Below the pieces are notes generated by a model, which saw nothing but the letters and a program-made list of their open reading frames with translations, had not been told where the DNA came from and ran no database searches. A DNA stretch of 64,000 nt from Varanus komodoensis (Eukaryota > Chordata > Lepidosauria > Squamata > Varanidae), in NCBI RefSeq assembly GCF_004798865.1, contig NW_025336481.1, forward strand, positions 33,268,299 through 33,332,298, read 5' to 3'. This document shows positions 11,505 through 22,470 of this stretch, in pieces. Position 1 is the stretch's first letter. Each line of letters opens with the position of its first letter. A program made the translations under genes and the position numbers.

Positions 11505-11730
11505 GAGTGGGTTTTCTTTCCCTCTTAGCCAAATCTTTTAAAAGTCCAGTCAATGAAATGTGAATCCATTTGATGCAGTTAGATGCATCAAGCCCATTCA
11601 CTCTGCATCAGCTTAATTATTTAATAACAAACTGCAAAGCAGTTTGGGACTCAAGATGGCTATTACAGAGCTCGGTTTTCTGAGAAAATTTCCCAAATAT
11701 TGATTTGTCTTTCTCCAAGAGGGAAAGCAG
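11505..11730. promoter_or_regulatory. Candidate conserved non-coding block
   Basis: Repeat-free sequence with paired GATGCAGTTAGATGCATCA words and a homeodomain-like AGCTTAATTATTTAATAACA block. No transposon signature. Conservation is inferred from texture only. Confidence 0.2.
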
Positions 11731-12625
11731 AGAAAAAGAGGCTATAATTTCTCTAAATATTCTCCAAATTTTGTTGTGACAGCTGCTGTGCCCTACCCAT
11801 AAAACCTTGGGCCACTGCTAGGTCTGGTGCATCATGGGAGGTGCAAGATGGTGACCAGGTATCCAGTGCAGCTGTGACTTGCAATACCGGCAGAAAGGAA
11901 GCAAGCAAAAACCAACCAACAAACCAACCAACCAGGAGGATGAAAGAATGTAGACTGGTACCAATGCAAACAGTGAACCCTATGCCTTAAAAATTATAAT
12001 TTCTTCTCTCACTGGATCAGCTTAGTGAAATGGTCCCCTCACCAATTTCTCTGCCAACAAATACGGTGCAGAATGGATGGTTTATATGAAAACACCAAAG
12101 CTAGTGAATTTACACCTAATGAATGCAGTATGTGCACCAGGCAGAGCTGTGCTAGAATTTTTGAGAGCAACATTTTTAAAAAGTGCTGATGTGCCCAATT
12201 CATGTAAGAGAATACATGACTCTCAATATTCTGAGAATACTTTGCACCCCAAAGATCTCCGGAACTATAGAAAAGTTTCTCGATCACCTTTTCAAACCTT
12301 GTGGTTTGCATGAGAAAATGAGTTCATTTAAAAATATGAATAACTGATGCATGCACTTAGGAAAATGTACATGAAAAGGTATCTGGATTTTTGTGCCAAA
12401 TGAAAGAAAAATGCAAAGTTCATAATCAGCTTTCAGTAGATGTTGAAATAAATGTTGAGGTGGTTTCTTTGGTGATTTGTTCATTCCTAATTCAGACTAC
12501 CAGTGCAACTATGGTTGTTGCTTTGTTAGCTGTTAAGAATTAGCAATGGTGGTGATGGTGATATATTTAAAGACCTGCAAGGTATTGGATGGGGTAAAAA
12601 TACCCAAATAAATACAATAATAAAA
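11731..12625. other. Unassigned DNA with short CCAA repeat
   Basis: A short imperfect (CCAA)n run occurs at about 11911-11935. The rest is complex DNA with no recognised family. Words near 12360-12420 faintly resemble the periodic TGCA repeat but are too few to call. Confidence 0.35.
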
Positions 12626-12629
12626 TAAA

Positions 12630-12835
12630 GTACATTTATATCCCATGCCTTTTCCACTTCCAGGGAGTCCAAGGAGGCTTACCTGCTGCTCCTCTTCTCC
12701 ATTTTATTCCCACAAAACTACTGAGGGGTAGGTTAGGCTGGCCAAGAGTTCATGACTGAATGAGGACTAGCACTCACATCTTATCCTGAGTCCCAGCTCA
12801 ACAGTAATCACTACAGTACACCAACATACATTTAG
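12630..12835 (-). mobile_element. MIR-type SINE (core-SINE), inverse orientation
   Basis: The block TATTCCCACAAAACTACTGAGGGGTAGGT, with TTAGGCTGG and a distal 'gactgaatgaggactagcactcacatc' region, matches reverse MIR ('tcctcacaacaaccctatgaggtaggt'). A decayed tRNA-related end (AGTAATCACTACAGTACACC) closes it. MIR-type elements are ancient in amniotes. The left part (ATATCCCATGCC...AAGGAGGCTTAC) resembles an L2-like tail fused to it. Confidence 0.6.
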
Positions 12836-12939
12836 GTATGTATTTACATTGAATAAACCTTTTTACGTTTTCCATTTTATTACATTCTGTATATACATTT
12901 TTAAATAGACCTTCTTCCAAACATTATGAATGCAGTTAC

Positions 12940-13222
12940 TCTCAGTATTGCCATCTTGTTAGTGCTCGCTTAAGACTGTCCTCTATGCCCAAGTATTTAA
13001 TGGCATATAATGTGACATGCCCATTGTTTTAACAGATTTTTGTTGAAATTGTTTTAGGTGCAACTGTTTAATTTTGAATATTGGAATTCTGTGTTTCTTT
13101 GAATTTGTGTTTCCATCATTACTTTTAGTACTGTACCTATTTTTATGAATTGCTCTGAATGACTCACAGAGCTTCCACTATTGCGCAATTTAGAAATGAA
13201 ATAAATAGTAATAATAAATATG
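12940..13222 (+). mobile_element. L2-like LINE, 3' UTR and tail
   Basis: AGACTGTCCTCTATGCCCAAG precedes a T-rich UTR. The terminal block GAATTGCTCTGAATGACTCA, then CAGAGCTTCCACTATTGCGC, is close to the squamate L2 tail 'ccgcccagagagcttcggctattgggcgg'. It ends in AATAAATAGTAATAATAAA. Strongly 5'-truncated. Confidence 0.7.
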
Positions 13223-13775
13223 CACTGTAGATATTTTGCAGTGGATTTGGATACAGGTCTTGAGCCATTTGAAAAAGTGCAGAATCTGATGCATGGCTTT
13301 GTTCAAAACATGTCAGGGAGTTGCAGATAAGTTTCTATCTGGTAAGTTTCTAACATTATTCACAGCACTCATCTTTCTCTGACATACATATTGACCCCTG
13401 GAAAAGGTCCTTGTGCCAATCAGAAGGCCTGCTATGCAGAGTGCTAATTGGCTACCCACTATCATATCCTCAAGAAAACTTCTTTCTAATTCCTGGAACA
13501 GTTTTGCACTATAAGATAACTCCTTTTTTTCAAAATTAATAAGGCAATGAATAACTGTTCCTGCTGCACTTTTCAGAATTAGCAAAAGGGGAAAAAAAAG
13601 GACAGGTAGAACACCTAATATATAGGAGATGGGATACATCTGAGATCAGCCAGTTTTGGCTTCACTGTAGCACATTTCAGGTACAGTGCCAGGAAGTAGC
13701 AAATGCAAGGTATGTGATCATATTTCATAGCTACTTCAAACAATTTGGCCCTTTGAAACCCTTGGCTATTAAGGG
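13223..13775. other. Unassigned DNA
   Basis: A 108-codon minus-strand open frame (13313-13639) has a hydrophobic stretch but no recognisable family. Chance length. No repeat recognised. Confidence 0.35.
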
Positions 13776-13779
13776 GCCA

Positions 13780-14155
13780 TTTCATAGAACTGTGTTAAAG
13801 CATAGCTTGGACTTAGGATGGCTAGATTTAAATTAGCCATTGAGTGCAAATAATTAGGCATAAGGCCATAAGCAGTATTTTATGGATTAAGATAATAGAA
13901 CATTCAGGAGGCTGATTTAGCTTCCGTTTGCTTGTGACTAAAATGAAATTCAAGAGGAGCTCTGCAGGGAAGCGTAATCATTAGCTAATTCTGGGGGAAA
14001 GCTATATTAAATATAAATTAGTGTTATCCTAGACCAGACTTTGCATCTTGAAATGCCCATTTAAAAACTGCAACTGCATGACTGAATATGTTTGCAAATA
14101 TCATTTTGCTCAGTTCTTGGGAGTGAGAAAGAGGAAATTGTATAAACTCAGAGGC
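13780..14155. promoter_or_regulatory. Candidate conserved non-coding block
   Basis: A long repeat-free block with many AT-core sites: the near-palindrome GCTAGATTTAAATTAGC (13821-13837), CAAATAATTAGG, and TAATCATTAGCTAATTC (about 13976-13992). Among the stretches here, this one looks most like a developmental enhancer, but only by composition. Confidence 0.27.
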
Positions 14156-14930
14156 TGGTGCCTATAATTTCATCACAGTCATCTTTCCACTGGTTGTTTA
14201 GAAACATTTTGCATAGTTTGAATGCTGTGTACCACCATACAATAAGCTAATCTATGCAAAAAAGTTTAATCAGCAGTCTGCTGCATTTTAGTGTGCAATC
14301 GGAGTCATGCATGCTTCATTTTTGGGGGTGGCGGGTGAGATATCTTTTAGCCATGCAAAAAAGGAAATGGCAATGCTGAAGAGAAAGAGGCAAGTGGAAG
14401 CTGATTCAAAAAGAAGGAAGATACGTAACTGCATGATCAATATAAACAGTTGCATGGGAACAGGAAGCCCATTAAACAAACAGTGAGCAGAGTCAGTCTT
14501 TCAACCCTGCTGCTTGTGCAAGAATATACATTGCCTTGTCGTGTGTTTGAATTCCATCTCATGGTTAATCTCCTACTCTTTGAATGCCCAAAATGTAGTG
14601 AGACTACCAAAGCAAATGGAACTTATTTTCACCTAAAACCTATCATCCCATATCCTGTGGGTGACTTTCCCAGCCCAAGCTCACATTTTGTTGTGTACCT
14701 TGCACATAAATTAGACTGAGAACCAAGTGTTTCTAGGATATGGTTACCTGCTGGGTAGTAAAGACTGTCCCCTGACTTTTACTGCTTTCTCCCTAGAGAA
14801 CAAACATATCTGGGACCACCAAACATCTGCATAACAATAGGCCTAATATCTGAGGCATGCATGCAACAAAGTTAACTACAAGTCATCTTGTGTGGATTCA
14901 GGTTCCAACCCCTCCCAGAAGGAAGGCAGG
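14156..14930. other. Unassigned DNA
   Basis: No family recognised. The piece near 14635-14720 has moderate G+C but no coding or repeat signature. Confidence 0.4.
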
Positions 14931-14934
14931 AAGG

Positions 14935-15000
14935 ATGGACAGACAGACAGACAGACAGACCTTATCCAGTTATCCAGTCAGCCAGCCAGCCAGCCAGCCC
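14935..15000. repeat. Paired tetranucleotide runs (ACAG)n and (CCAG)n
   Basis: GGACAGACAGACAGACAGAC at about 14937-14960 and GCCAGCCAGCCAGCC at about 14981-14999 are separated by some 20 bp. Both are short, possibly polymorphic microsatellites. Confidence 0.85.
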
Positions 15001-16505
15001 TGAAATCCATTATGGGAGGGAGGGGAAGTGTTGTTATGCTGCTTGTAAGTCAGGCAGACCAAAGCATTGTCACACTGACTATAGGAAAGATTCAGTCTGA
15101 ACTACCTGCACCAGCTGAAACCCAAATCCATTGATATGCTGATCATAACAGCCTGAGAAACATTCAGTCAAGCAACAGCCTTTCATAGGGAAATTAAGCC
15201 TTGTCAGAGGCAGCTTTGCATCTGGGGTACAAAAAGACCTCAGAAAGTGCATGTGTGTGCTTACTATTATCCAGATAAACACCAGAGTCATCTTAGTTCA
15301 AAAGTACATTGTTCAACAACATTCTGCTGGGGAGGCAGGCCTTTGTGGAGGGTGTGCCAGAAGTGGGAGCATGCAGCGCAGAAGTTGCAGTGGAGCTAGA
15401 GCTTATTACGGAAGCTGGTTCTGGTCCCTGCCAGGCCTCTTCCCTTACTGGCAGCAGTGCTCTTAAGGCCTTACTTAAAGCCACAAGGTTGGTTCAGTTC
15501 ATGGCCAGGAACTAGCAAAGATGCCAAAAGCTACTCAGTCAGCCATTTGCACGGAACCTTAGGAGACTGTGGATGCCTTACTCCAATTCTAGGGGACAAC
15601 CCAATCATGTTACGAGCAGCTGAATTGGCACCAAGCACTTCTAAGCGTGTCTACACAGGCTCCAGAGTGCAAGTGGATATTCCCTGTCCTGGGATCTGTA
15701 TCCCCATGGCACACCCTTCAGATGAATGCACTTATCCTTTTCCAGCTTGTGGCTCACCCATTTGGGCCTCCTTCTCCTACTGAAGCCATCTGGCTTGGAT
15801 GTTTCCTCCTCCAGTGGGTATGTCCAACACAGACAGTAGTACTGAATTACTCAGGTAATATAGCTACATACACAGAATAGAAAGCATAGATGTTTCTTGT
15901 GCTAGGGTTTGCCAGCCCCAGGTTAGCATTCTCAAGAAGATCTGGAGGGGATCCGATCTGGAGATCTGGGCATTGGCGCCAACACCAATGTAGGTTACAT
16001 TCTGGGAACCACTGTGTTAGTGGGACTTCCTATCTGTTATGGCCTTAATTCAATTTGTCTGCTTTAGATGAGCAACCCATGCAAAGCCATGCTGGTGAGC
16101 CTCTTTGCAGGTGGAGTTCAGTGGATCTGTTTGGGCCTGCTAAACATTCAGCCGTTCCTTATAGGGAACTTTATATCTTATCAGGATATCGACTAGTGCC
16201 TTCTACCAGACAGAAAATACAGAGCACTGATCTTTCCCCACCTCCCATTTCCAAGGTTTATAGTCTCTTGTGTGCTTGCTTTCACAGGGCAATTTCATTT
16301 GCAAGTACTTCACTGTTGAGTTTAGAAACCCATGTCAGGGCTGCTCCCATCTGATCTCTTGCAACCAAATCTCACTGAATGTGAAACAGGCCATAGTTCA
16401 GAATACAGAAGTGTACTTTGCGTTGCCCCTTAAGTGTTATTAGCAGAATAAGTCTATGTAGCTCTTTTAGTACTGGACAGAATGTTTTATTTTCTGTATC
16501 TCTGT
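15001..16505. other. Unassigned, mildly G+C-richer DNA
   Basis: Overlapping open frames on several strands at 15251-15880 reflect higher G+C and match nothing recognisable. GGTTTGCCAGCCCCAGGTTA near 15906 and GATCTGGAGATCTGG near 15955 resemble words from a squamate dispersed repeat, but too weakly to name. Confidence 0.35.
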
Positions 16506-16506
16506 G

Positions 16507-16810
16507 TTGTTAAGAGGGATTTTGCACTGCCCTTCTTCAAATGATCACAGTGCAGTTTATAATAATTAAACAATTAATTAAAAAGCATAATCTACAAAAT
16601 AAATGACTTCCAAATGGACTAAAACTTGGCCACAGGATGGAGGTGATCAAAATTTATTTTTTCCTGCTGGAAGCCTAAGACTCAGCAAGAAAGTTGTTAG
16701 GTTGGCCTTCTTGGAAAGCAAGTTACACAGGCCAGGTGCTACCACTGAACATGCCCTTTCTTTAGCCACTCAACCCATCTCTTGATGGTAGGGAAAACCT
16801 GCAAACAACC
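16507..16810 (-). mobile_element. L2-like LINE, inverse orientation
   Basis: Reads on the plus strand as the reverse of an L2-like end. ACTGCCCTTCTTCAAATGAT and CACAGTGCAGTTTATAATAA form the tail hairpin remnant. About 100 bp further on comes the 'aggccaggtgctaccactga' block usually found inward of that tail in squamate copies. The copy is diverged and has lost its simple-repeat terminus. Confidence 0.5.
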
Positions 16811-16921
16811 CGCTTAGATTACTTAGTCCTTGGCTTTATGTGCAGGCCACCTTGTTTGTTCAACAGATAGCAAGATATGAATAATGGAAATAAGGAAGAA
16901 AAACATAATTCAAAGGTGAGA

Positions 16922-17045
16922 AATGACTAGCCTTGCAGATATTGTTGGACTACAACTATCATCATCCTTCACCAATTGCGGTATTATATGAGGCCACTGC
17001 AAGTAACACTTGAACATTTGGAAGGCCGTGCATTTTGCAACCTTG
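16922..17045. mobile_element. hAT-type MITE (degraded)
   Basis: GCAGATATTGTTGGACTACA followed by ACTATCATCATCCTTCACC is the canonical left half of the squamate hAT hairpin family. The right half (GAACATTTGGAAGGCCGTGC) is more decayed. Confidence 0.65.
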
Positions 17046-17049
17046 GCAT

Positions 17050-17850
17050 AATGATTAATAGCCACAAATATTCATATGCAACACACTTTATATGAATATG
17101 AGAAAACCATGATATAACAAAATGAAATTAAAGTAGATGCTTTTGCAGATCTTTTTTATTTGCTAGGAGGGCTTCCAGCAATTGCAGGAAATCTGTACAA
17201 ATGAATAAGCAAACCATTTAAGCATATCTGCTTTGATTATGTCGAAGAGGTTGGACATAAATCAGCAAAGCTCTTGTTTGGCTTTAAATATATATATTGC
17301 CAATAAATATTTCAGTTCTGGCAGCAGCAAGCAGGATTGTTTGGATAGCATTCCCTATTTTTTTCCAGTTGGTTTTCAAAGGTGCCCAGTTGTTGTCACT
17401 TTAAAAAAATAATAATCCCCATCATGTCAAAATCATCCAGAAGTATTCTTAATGCCAACATGTCATTAGTGTAGAGAGAGAAACAAAACCAGAAGTTTAC
17501 AATGAATGAATCTAGTCTTGCCAATGCAGCTTCTCATCCACTGAATTAATTTGGCGGCCAAACAAAGTGCATCAATATTACAAGAAAGGCAATTTAGTAA
17601 CAGAGAAGTTTCAACCTTTTAGTAAGGCTGTAGGTTTGGGTTTGGCATTTTGCCTGTGGGATTTGCCAATACCTATCACTTTACACATTCTGCTTTCTCT
17701 AAAACCTCATAATGGTGCTGCCTGATTCCTCCAGGTGATCCATTTACATTTAAAACCATGGCATTAAATGCTATTGCTCATTTTGATGCAAACATTGCAC
17801 AAGCTGTTTAAAACTACCAAGTGATAATAATACACTCAAAAAATTCTAAA
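17050..17850. promoter_or_regulatory. Candidate conserved non-coding block(s)
   Basis: Two repeat-poor sub-blocks, about 17220-17420 and 17690-17850, consist of complex AT-rich sequence without transposon words (for example TTTGATGCAAACATTGCACA near 17780). Inference from composition only. Confidence 0.2.
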
Positions 17851-19833
17851 GCAGGTGGCCGTGGAGATAATACAGTACGTGCATGGTAATATTTCAGTCT
17901 CCTGGTTAAAAATTGTTGCTATATGAATTCAAGGACCTCTTCTGGGAAATGGCTTTCACTGTCGAATTTTTAATGAAGCACCATGATGGCCAAAATTACA
18001 GTAAACAAGTGTTGATTGCACTCAACCGATATTCTGGGGATCTGTAGACACCTGGCCAGAAGCCAATTATCATGCTGAGATACAGAGACCCCAGATGCCA
18101 TGGGATTCGCCACTTACACTTCCATGCATGCTCTGCTGATGGAAATGAAAGGGGAAGTACAAAATTTCTAGAAGCCCCATCACAACATACCTAGGTGAAT
18201 AGGTATATTGTCAAATATAGTGTTTCAGTAAAAGGATCTGGTTTCATATTTTCTAATCCATTTCCTTTAAAAGATCCCTTCTGAAAACAAACTTAAGATG
18301 ATCTAGGTTGTCCATGAATACGGTTTCTTATTAAATTTAAACTAGCATTCATGGGATGGAAAGAGGGCATTTGGTTTGGGATAGTAGGGTGGGAAGAGAG
18401 GACTTTAACTCATTCCTGGTTCCCTTTTACCAGTTTAATTCTCCCAAATTCTTTGCCAGGCCAGAATGAGGATATGAACACAATTTGGGTTCCCGTATGT
18501 TTTTTCCCTCTGCACAACTGTATTTAATTTATATATTTTTAAGCATTCTTCATTGTAAAGGGGCTTGGGCGCTGACCTTGGAAGGCTCTCCTTCTGCCCT
18601 TGCAGTCAGCATTCTCCTGCACCAGCTGGAATCCAAAAACTGAAGACCATAATCAGAGACTGGGCACAGCAGGAATGGAGGAGAGAGTCATCACCATTCT
18701 CCAAAGAAAGCTGGTGGTGCTTCAGTTTCTCTTCCTTGTCAAGAGGGGGACAAGATTTAGATAGGTAAATTAGGCTCTCTAAATGTTTTGGAGGGAAGTG
18801 CAGAGACAATCCTTCCATCCCCCATCCTCCTGCTTTCCATCAGAAGTCCATAATTCTCTGAGTTCAAAGTTTACAGGCATCCCCGTTGGATGATTCCCTT
18901 AGTCAAAACAAATTACCTTCCAAACAGTGTTATACAAATTCAAAATTAGGATATAATTTGAAGATTTCCATTTTGATGTGACTGCTTGTCTAGCTGTGGG
19001 TAAAAGCGTACTTAATTTTAAATCTTCCTCATTAATCATGTCTTCTAGATATCAAGGTAGTGACACTTTCTGAGATATCTCCAGTTTGATGTTATCTTTG
19101 GCATCTGTTCATTACAAGAGTCATCCAGAGTAAGTTTTTCATTCTGATTGTCTATGTCTTCCCCTATGTTTGCTTGCACATATACTTTCAGGCTTTTCTC
19201 TAGATAGTATTGTTAGAATTTTATAATAACTTTATGTTAGACATTTTAACACTATGGATGCTTTTATGCAAATTATGACATATAGCATTATTTCATGAGT
19301 AAGAATCAATAGGCATTCAGATGGATAGGTTTCTTTTTAAACAGCACACATTCTTTATTTTGAACTTGCATTAAAAGTCATGTTTTCTTCCAATGCTTTA
19401 TAATAGACTTGGTAATAAATGGATGGTTCTGCTGTTGGACAAAGACTGAATTATTGGATATAGATAAAATGCATAGGCAAAATATCGAATCTGCTTAAAC
19501 TACTAGGGCAGCTCACAGGTAATCTGGAATATTAATGATAGCTTTAAATTTAAGCTCTCCATTTAAAGCTGTACACATTTCTCAATTGAGGTAACAACTT
19601 TTGTTGGATTGGTAGCTTAGCATAACATGCCTGAGCAACTAAGAGCCTCAAAGTGGCATGTTCCTTTCTGTCTTTCCAGTCTTTATCCAAGGGAAATAGT
19701 TTAGAAAATTTGAATCCAGAATTGTAAGCTGCAAGGACTTTTTGCGGTTTGTGAATGAATGCCTTGCTCGAATCTCAGGCTCTATGCAAATATTGCACTG
19801 AATATGTAGTACCTGCCTAAGTATTTGGATGGC
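17851..19833. other. Unassigned DNA
   Basis: No repeat family recognised across about 2 kb. A TTGCAG followed by an open frame at about 18600-18768 superficially resembles an acceptor site, but no matching donor or recognisable peptide supports an exon. Confidence 0.35.
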
Positions 19834-19980
19834 TTTAAATTTGTATTGTAAGCACAGGGGGCAGATGCAGATTGGAACCCTTGCATGGCAGGTAGAGAGC
19901 CTTCAATCCTTCCTCAGCATCTGCCCCACCACTGCTGTGATCCCAATCTAATTTGGATCCCCTGTGCCTGCAATTTATAA
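19834..19980. mobile_element. Inverted-repeat (MITE-like) element of about 147 bp
   Basis: The left arm TTTGTATTGTAAGCACAGGGG is mirrored on the right by CCCCTGTGCCTGCAATTTATAA (19959-19980). An inner pair, GCAGATTGG and CCCAATCT, extends the fold. The ends can form a long imperfect hairpin, as in small DNA-transposon derivatives. No clear target-site duplication was seen and the family is not identified. Confidence 0.5.
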
Positions 19981-20520
19981 CAGACTACGGATAGATCATG
20001 GCAAATAATATTGCCATACTATGGCAAATAATGCTGGAGGCCAGTGCTCCACTTTTCAGCATGCCATTCTCCCAGGAATTTCTTAAAATATTATTTTTTC
20101 AGATTAAATCAAAATTAGGGAAGAGCAGAAAGACTGAGAATTGCAAGAAGAAATGCCTGTGCCCATCACATTGGGGACCATGGCTTGTAAAGCAGGGGTG
20201 GGTTGCATGAGGACTGCATATACTTCCTGGATTTGAAAACAAATCCAAGCTAAATTTCTCCCATTTAGCCTCCATTGTGCTTCTCCACCAGACTACCTTC
20301 CACATTGCATGATAATGCTTGGTGTGAGTGGGGAGAGAAGGTATGGGATGGAAAGCAACCTTTAGACCATCACCTGAGCTTTCCTACTTCAGCTTTAAAC
20401 TGAGCCATATGGAGGAGACCACTCACTTTTAAAGTGTTTCCATAAACTCTTTTGGGCACCAGCTACCATTGCAAATCTTTAAAAAAATATGTGTCTGCTG
20501 CTTGGTTTTAAATTTCTGTT
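19981..20520. other. Unassigned DNA
   Basis: GCAGGGGTGGGTTGCATGAG near 20192 resembles a hAT terminus, but no partner end could be found, so it is not called an element. Confidence 0.35.
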
Positions 20521-20524
20521 CCTA

Positions 20525-20725
20525 TTATTTTCTTCTTTATTAGTCATAGTAATGTAGCTTATTATGTGGAAATCCAACATAAAAAGATAATGATACTAAT
20601 TATTTGTATCAGAGAATTTATTCCCCATGGCATTTTATATGCTGATTTGCCAAACTAATTTATCACTTGCATTAAGTCAAATGGATCAAATTATCACTGT
20701 CAAATGAGATGTTGCAACAGAATGC
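20525..20725. promoter_or_regulatory. Candidate conserved non-coding block
   Basis: Repeat-free AT-rich sequence containing ATGATACTAATTATTTGTAT and several TAATTTATC-type words. Regulatory role inferred only. Confidence 0.2.
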
Positions 20726-21055
20726 TTTCTTCAGAGCTTGGCAAAATCTACCTCCCCACAACATTCAGCTGTTTTTCCAGTGAAAGTAAGGGTGAGGTAG
20801 CCGAGGACATTCTTAGGAAGGGAGGAAATTCTTTAGGAGCAATGTGTGAGTTAGAGAGAGAGAAAAAGGCAAATTTAGACTGAAAAAACTGGACCACAAG
20901 CCTTTATTGTGTCTAAACTTGTGGAGGGCTATGCCATTAAGAGTTTTCTGTGGGGTGTGGTGGAAGAGTATTTACATAGTATGCATTCTTTTAGTCTATA
21001 AAATATACTTACTCCAGAAATCTGATCAGCCAGAATTTTAGAAAGAGTATGAAGA
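20726..21055. other. Unassigned DNA
   Basis: Nothing recognised beyond a short GAGAGAGAG run near 20854. Confidence 0.4.
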
Positions 21056-21059
21056 TGCA

Positions 21060-21212
21060 AATTCAAATTAATATTTTTAAATATGCAATTTTAATGTTCT
21101 TATTTTCTTGTTGGAGGATGTTTTAATTGTTGTACACCATCTTGGGCTTGGGCTTGATTGTTTGTATTTTGTATATAAGGTGTTATATGAATGCTAAGAC
21201 TGAATGAATGAA
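21060..21212 (+). mobile_element. L2-like LINE 3' tail
   Basis: The T-rich UTR ends with GTTGTACACCATCTTGGGC...GGTGTTATATGAATGCTAAG and a short TGAA repeat. This is the standard organisation of the L2-like terminus seen elsewhere in the window. It is immediately followed by a CR1 copy in the opposite orientation. Confidence 0.6.
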
Positions 21213-21535
21213 CACAGAAACAGAGCAAGTCATAAGGGACCTCCTGGGCTATCCAGTCTGACCCCTGGCTCCAGACAGCTCCGCTCATGACATCTCTACC
21301 ATAGGCATGTCCAGCCTATACTTGAACACCCTCACCGATGGGGCTTCAACCACCTCCTGTGGAAGCCCATTCCATACCCTAGGGGTCCTAATCATCAGGA
21401 AGAACTTCCTGGCATCCAAACTGAACCTTGGTTCCCTGAGCTTTGCTCCACTGGAACATGTCCTGCCCTCCTCTGCAGGGGAAAACAGGTCTCTGCCCAA
21501 GTCTCTTCATGTGAAACTCCCTTGTGAATAAAAAA
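21213..21535 (-). mobile_element. CR1 LINE, 3' end including ORF2 C-terminus
   Basis: On the minus strand this encodes the conserved CR1 C-terminus: a block with RTPRVWNGLPQEVVEAPS, followed by VFKYRLD. The frame is open across about 70 codons (21285-21500). Downstream on that strand comes the short CR1 UTR with 'ccaggaggtccctta', ending at the L2-like tail on its left. The copy is 5'-truncated, ordinary for CR1. Its relatively intact frame suggests it is younger than most LINE pieces here. Confidence 0.88.
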
Positions 21536-22332
21536 ATGTATAAGTCAGTCAGAAAACATGTTTTTGGTTTCCATTTTCTTGTTGGGCCATTTTAAAGCAC
21601 TGCTACACCAGCTGAAAGGGACAACTAGTGCCACAGAGAAGATGCAATATGATGCTCCTGATTCCTGATTGGAAAGTTCAACCGAGACCTAAGTTTTCTT
21701 TGCTCTTAGGCATACAAAGCCTAAGTAACTGATATGAAGTTAACTAAACCACAACATGAATAAGCAGTTTTTACACAGAATCCTTCAAAACCAGGAAGGT
21801 TCTGTTCTAAGCAGAGTCAATTCCTTTGGCTCAGAGCCCCATGTAAGTCATCTGTCACTTGTCAGCTTTGCGCACACAGTGCTTGAAGGAAATCCATGGT
21901 ACTTACCACATACAAACTGTTAGGTGCACAGTGATGTTCTTAGATACTTCGTTCAGGAATCCCCCATGACCTCCATTCAAACCAGAAGCAGGCATGAAGG
22001 ACGTGTAGTGGTATTTGCAGGAGAAGGACAATTCCAGAAGCTGACACCCCAGAGGGCTCCCATCAGCCCCCACCATACTCAACTTGTCTGGTAAGCTCAA
22101 ATTCAACATCAACAAATTATTCCATCAACCAATTATTGTGTTTGCTTCACCTTCAAACATATCTTTCCTGATCAGATAAACTGCCCTTCCAGACCAGCAC
22201 AGAACTTCTGCTAGCCAGCTTCCTATCTGGATGATTTCCCACTATGTAATGTCTCCTAAGCGTGCATGCATCCATGCATTCATTCTTTAATCCAGTAGGA
22301 AATGAAGTTTGATGCCAATGTGACCCACTGGG
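21536..22332. other. Unassigned DNA
   Basis: No family or exon recognised. Chance-length frames only. Confidence 0.4.
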
Positions 22333-22470
22333 GCAGGGATGAGGAATGTGTAGCCTTCCAGGTATTGTTGGATGGCAAACTACCATCATCTTTCGCTATT
22401 GGCGATGCTGCTCTGAAAGGCTGAGAGCTGCAGTCCAACAGCATCTGGGGAAGAAAGGAGGGCTCCTTTA
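22333..22470. mobile_element. hAT-type MITE, left end preserved
   Basis: Starts with CAGGGATGAGGAATGTGTAG, close to the hAT-MITE terminus 'caggggtggggaatgtgtgg'. It continues CCTTCCAGGTATTGTTGGAT, and its mirrored half is GCTGCAGTCCAACAGCATCT. The right terminal repeat appears lost. Confidence 0.72.

Noticed and set aside
18595-18770. TTGCAG followed by an open frame, suggesting an exon
   Set aside because: No matching donor-bounded coding block or recognisable peptide. Isolated AG dinucleotides after pyrimidines are common.
20190-20310. CAGGGGTGGGTTGCATGAG as a hAT terminus
   Set aside because: No complementary right end or target duplication could be found.
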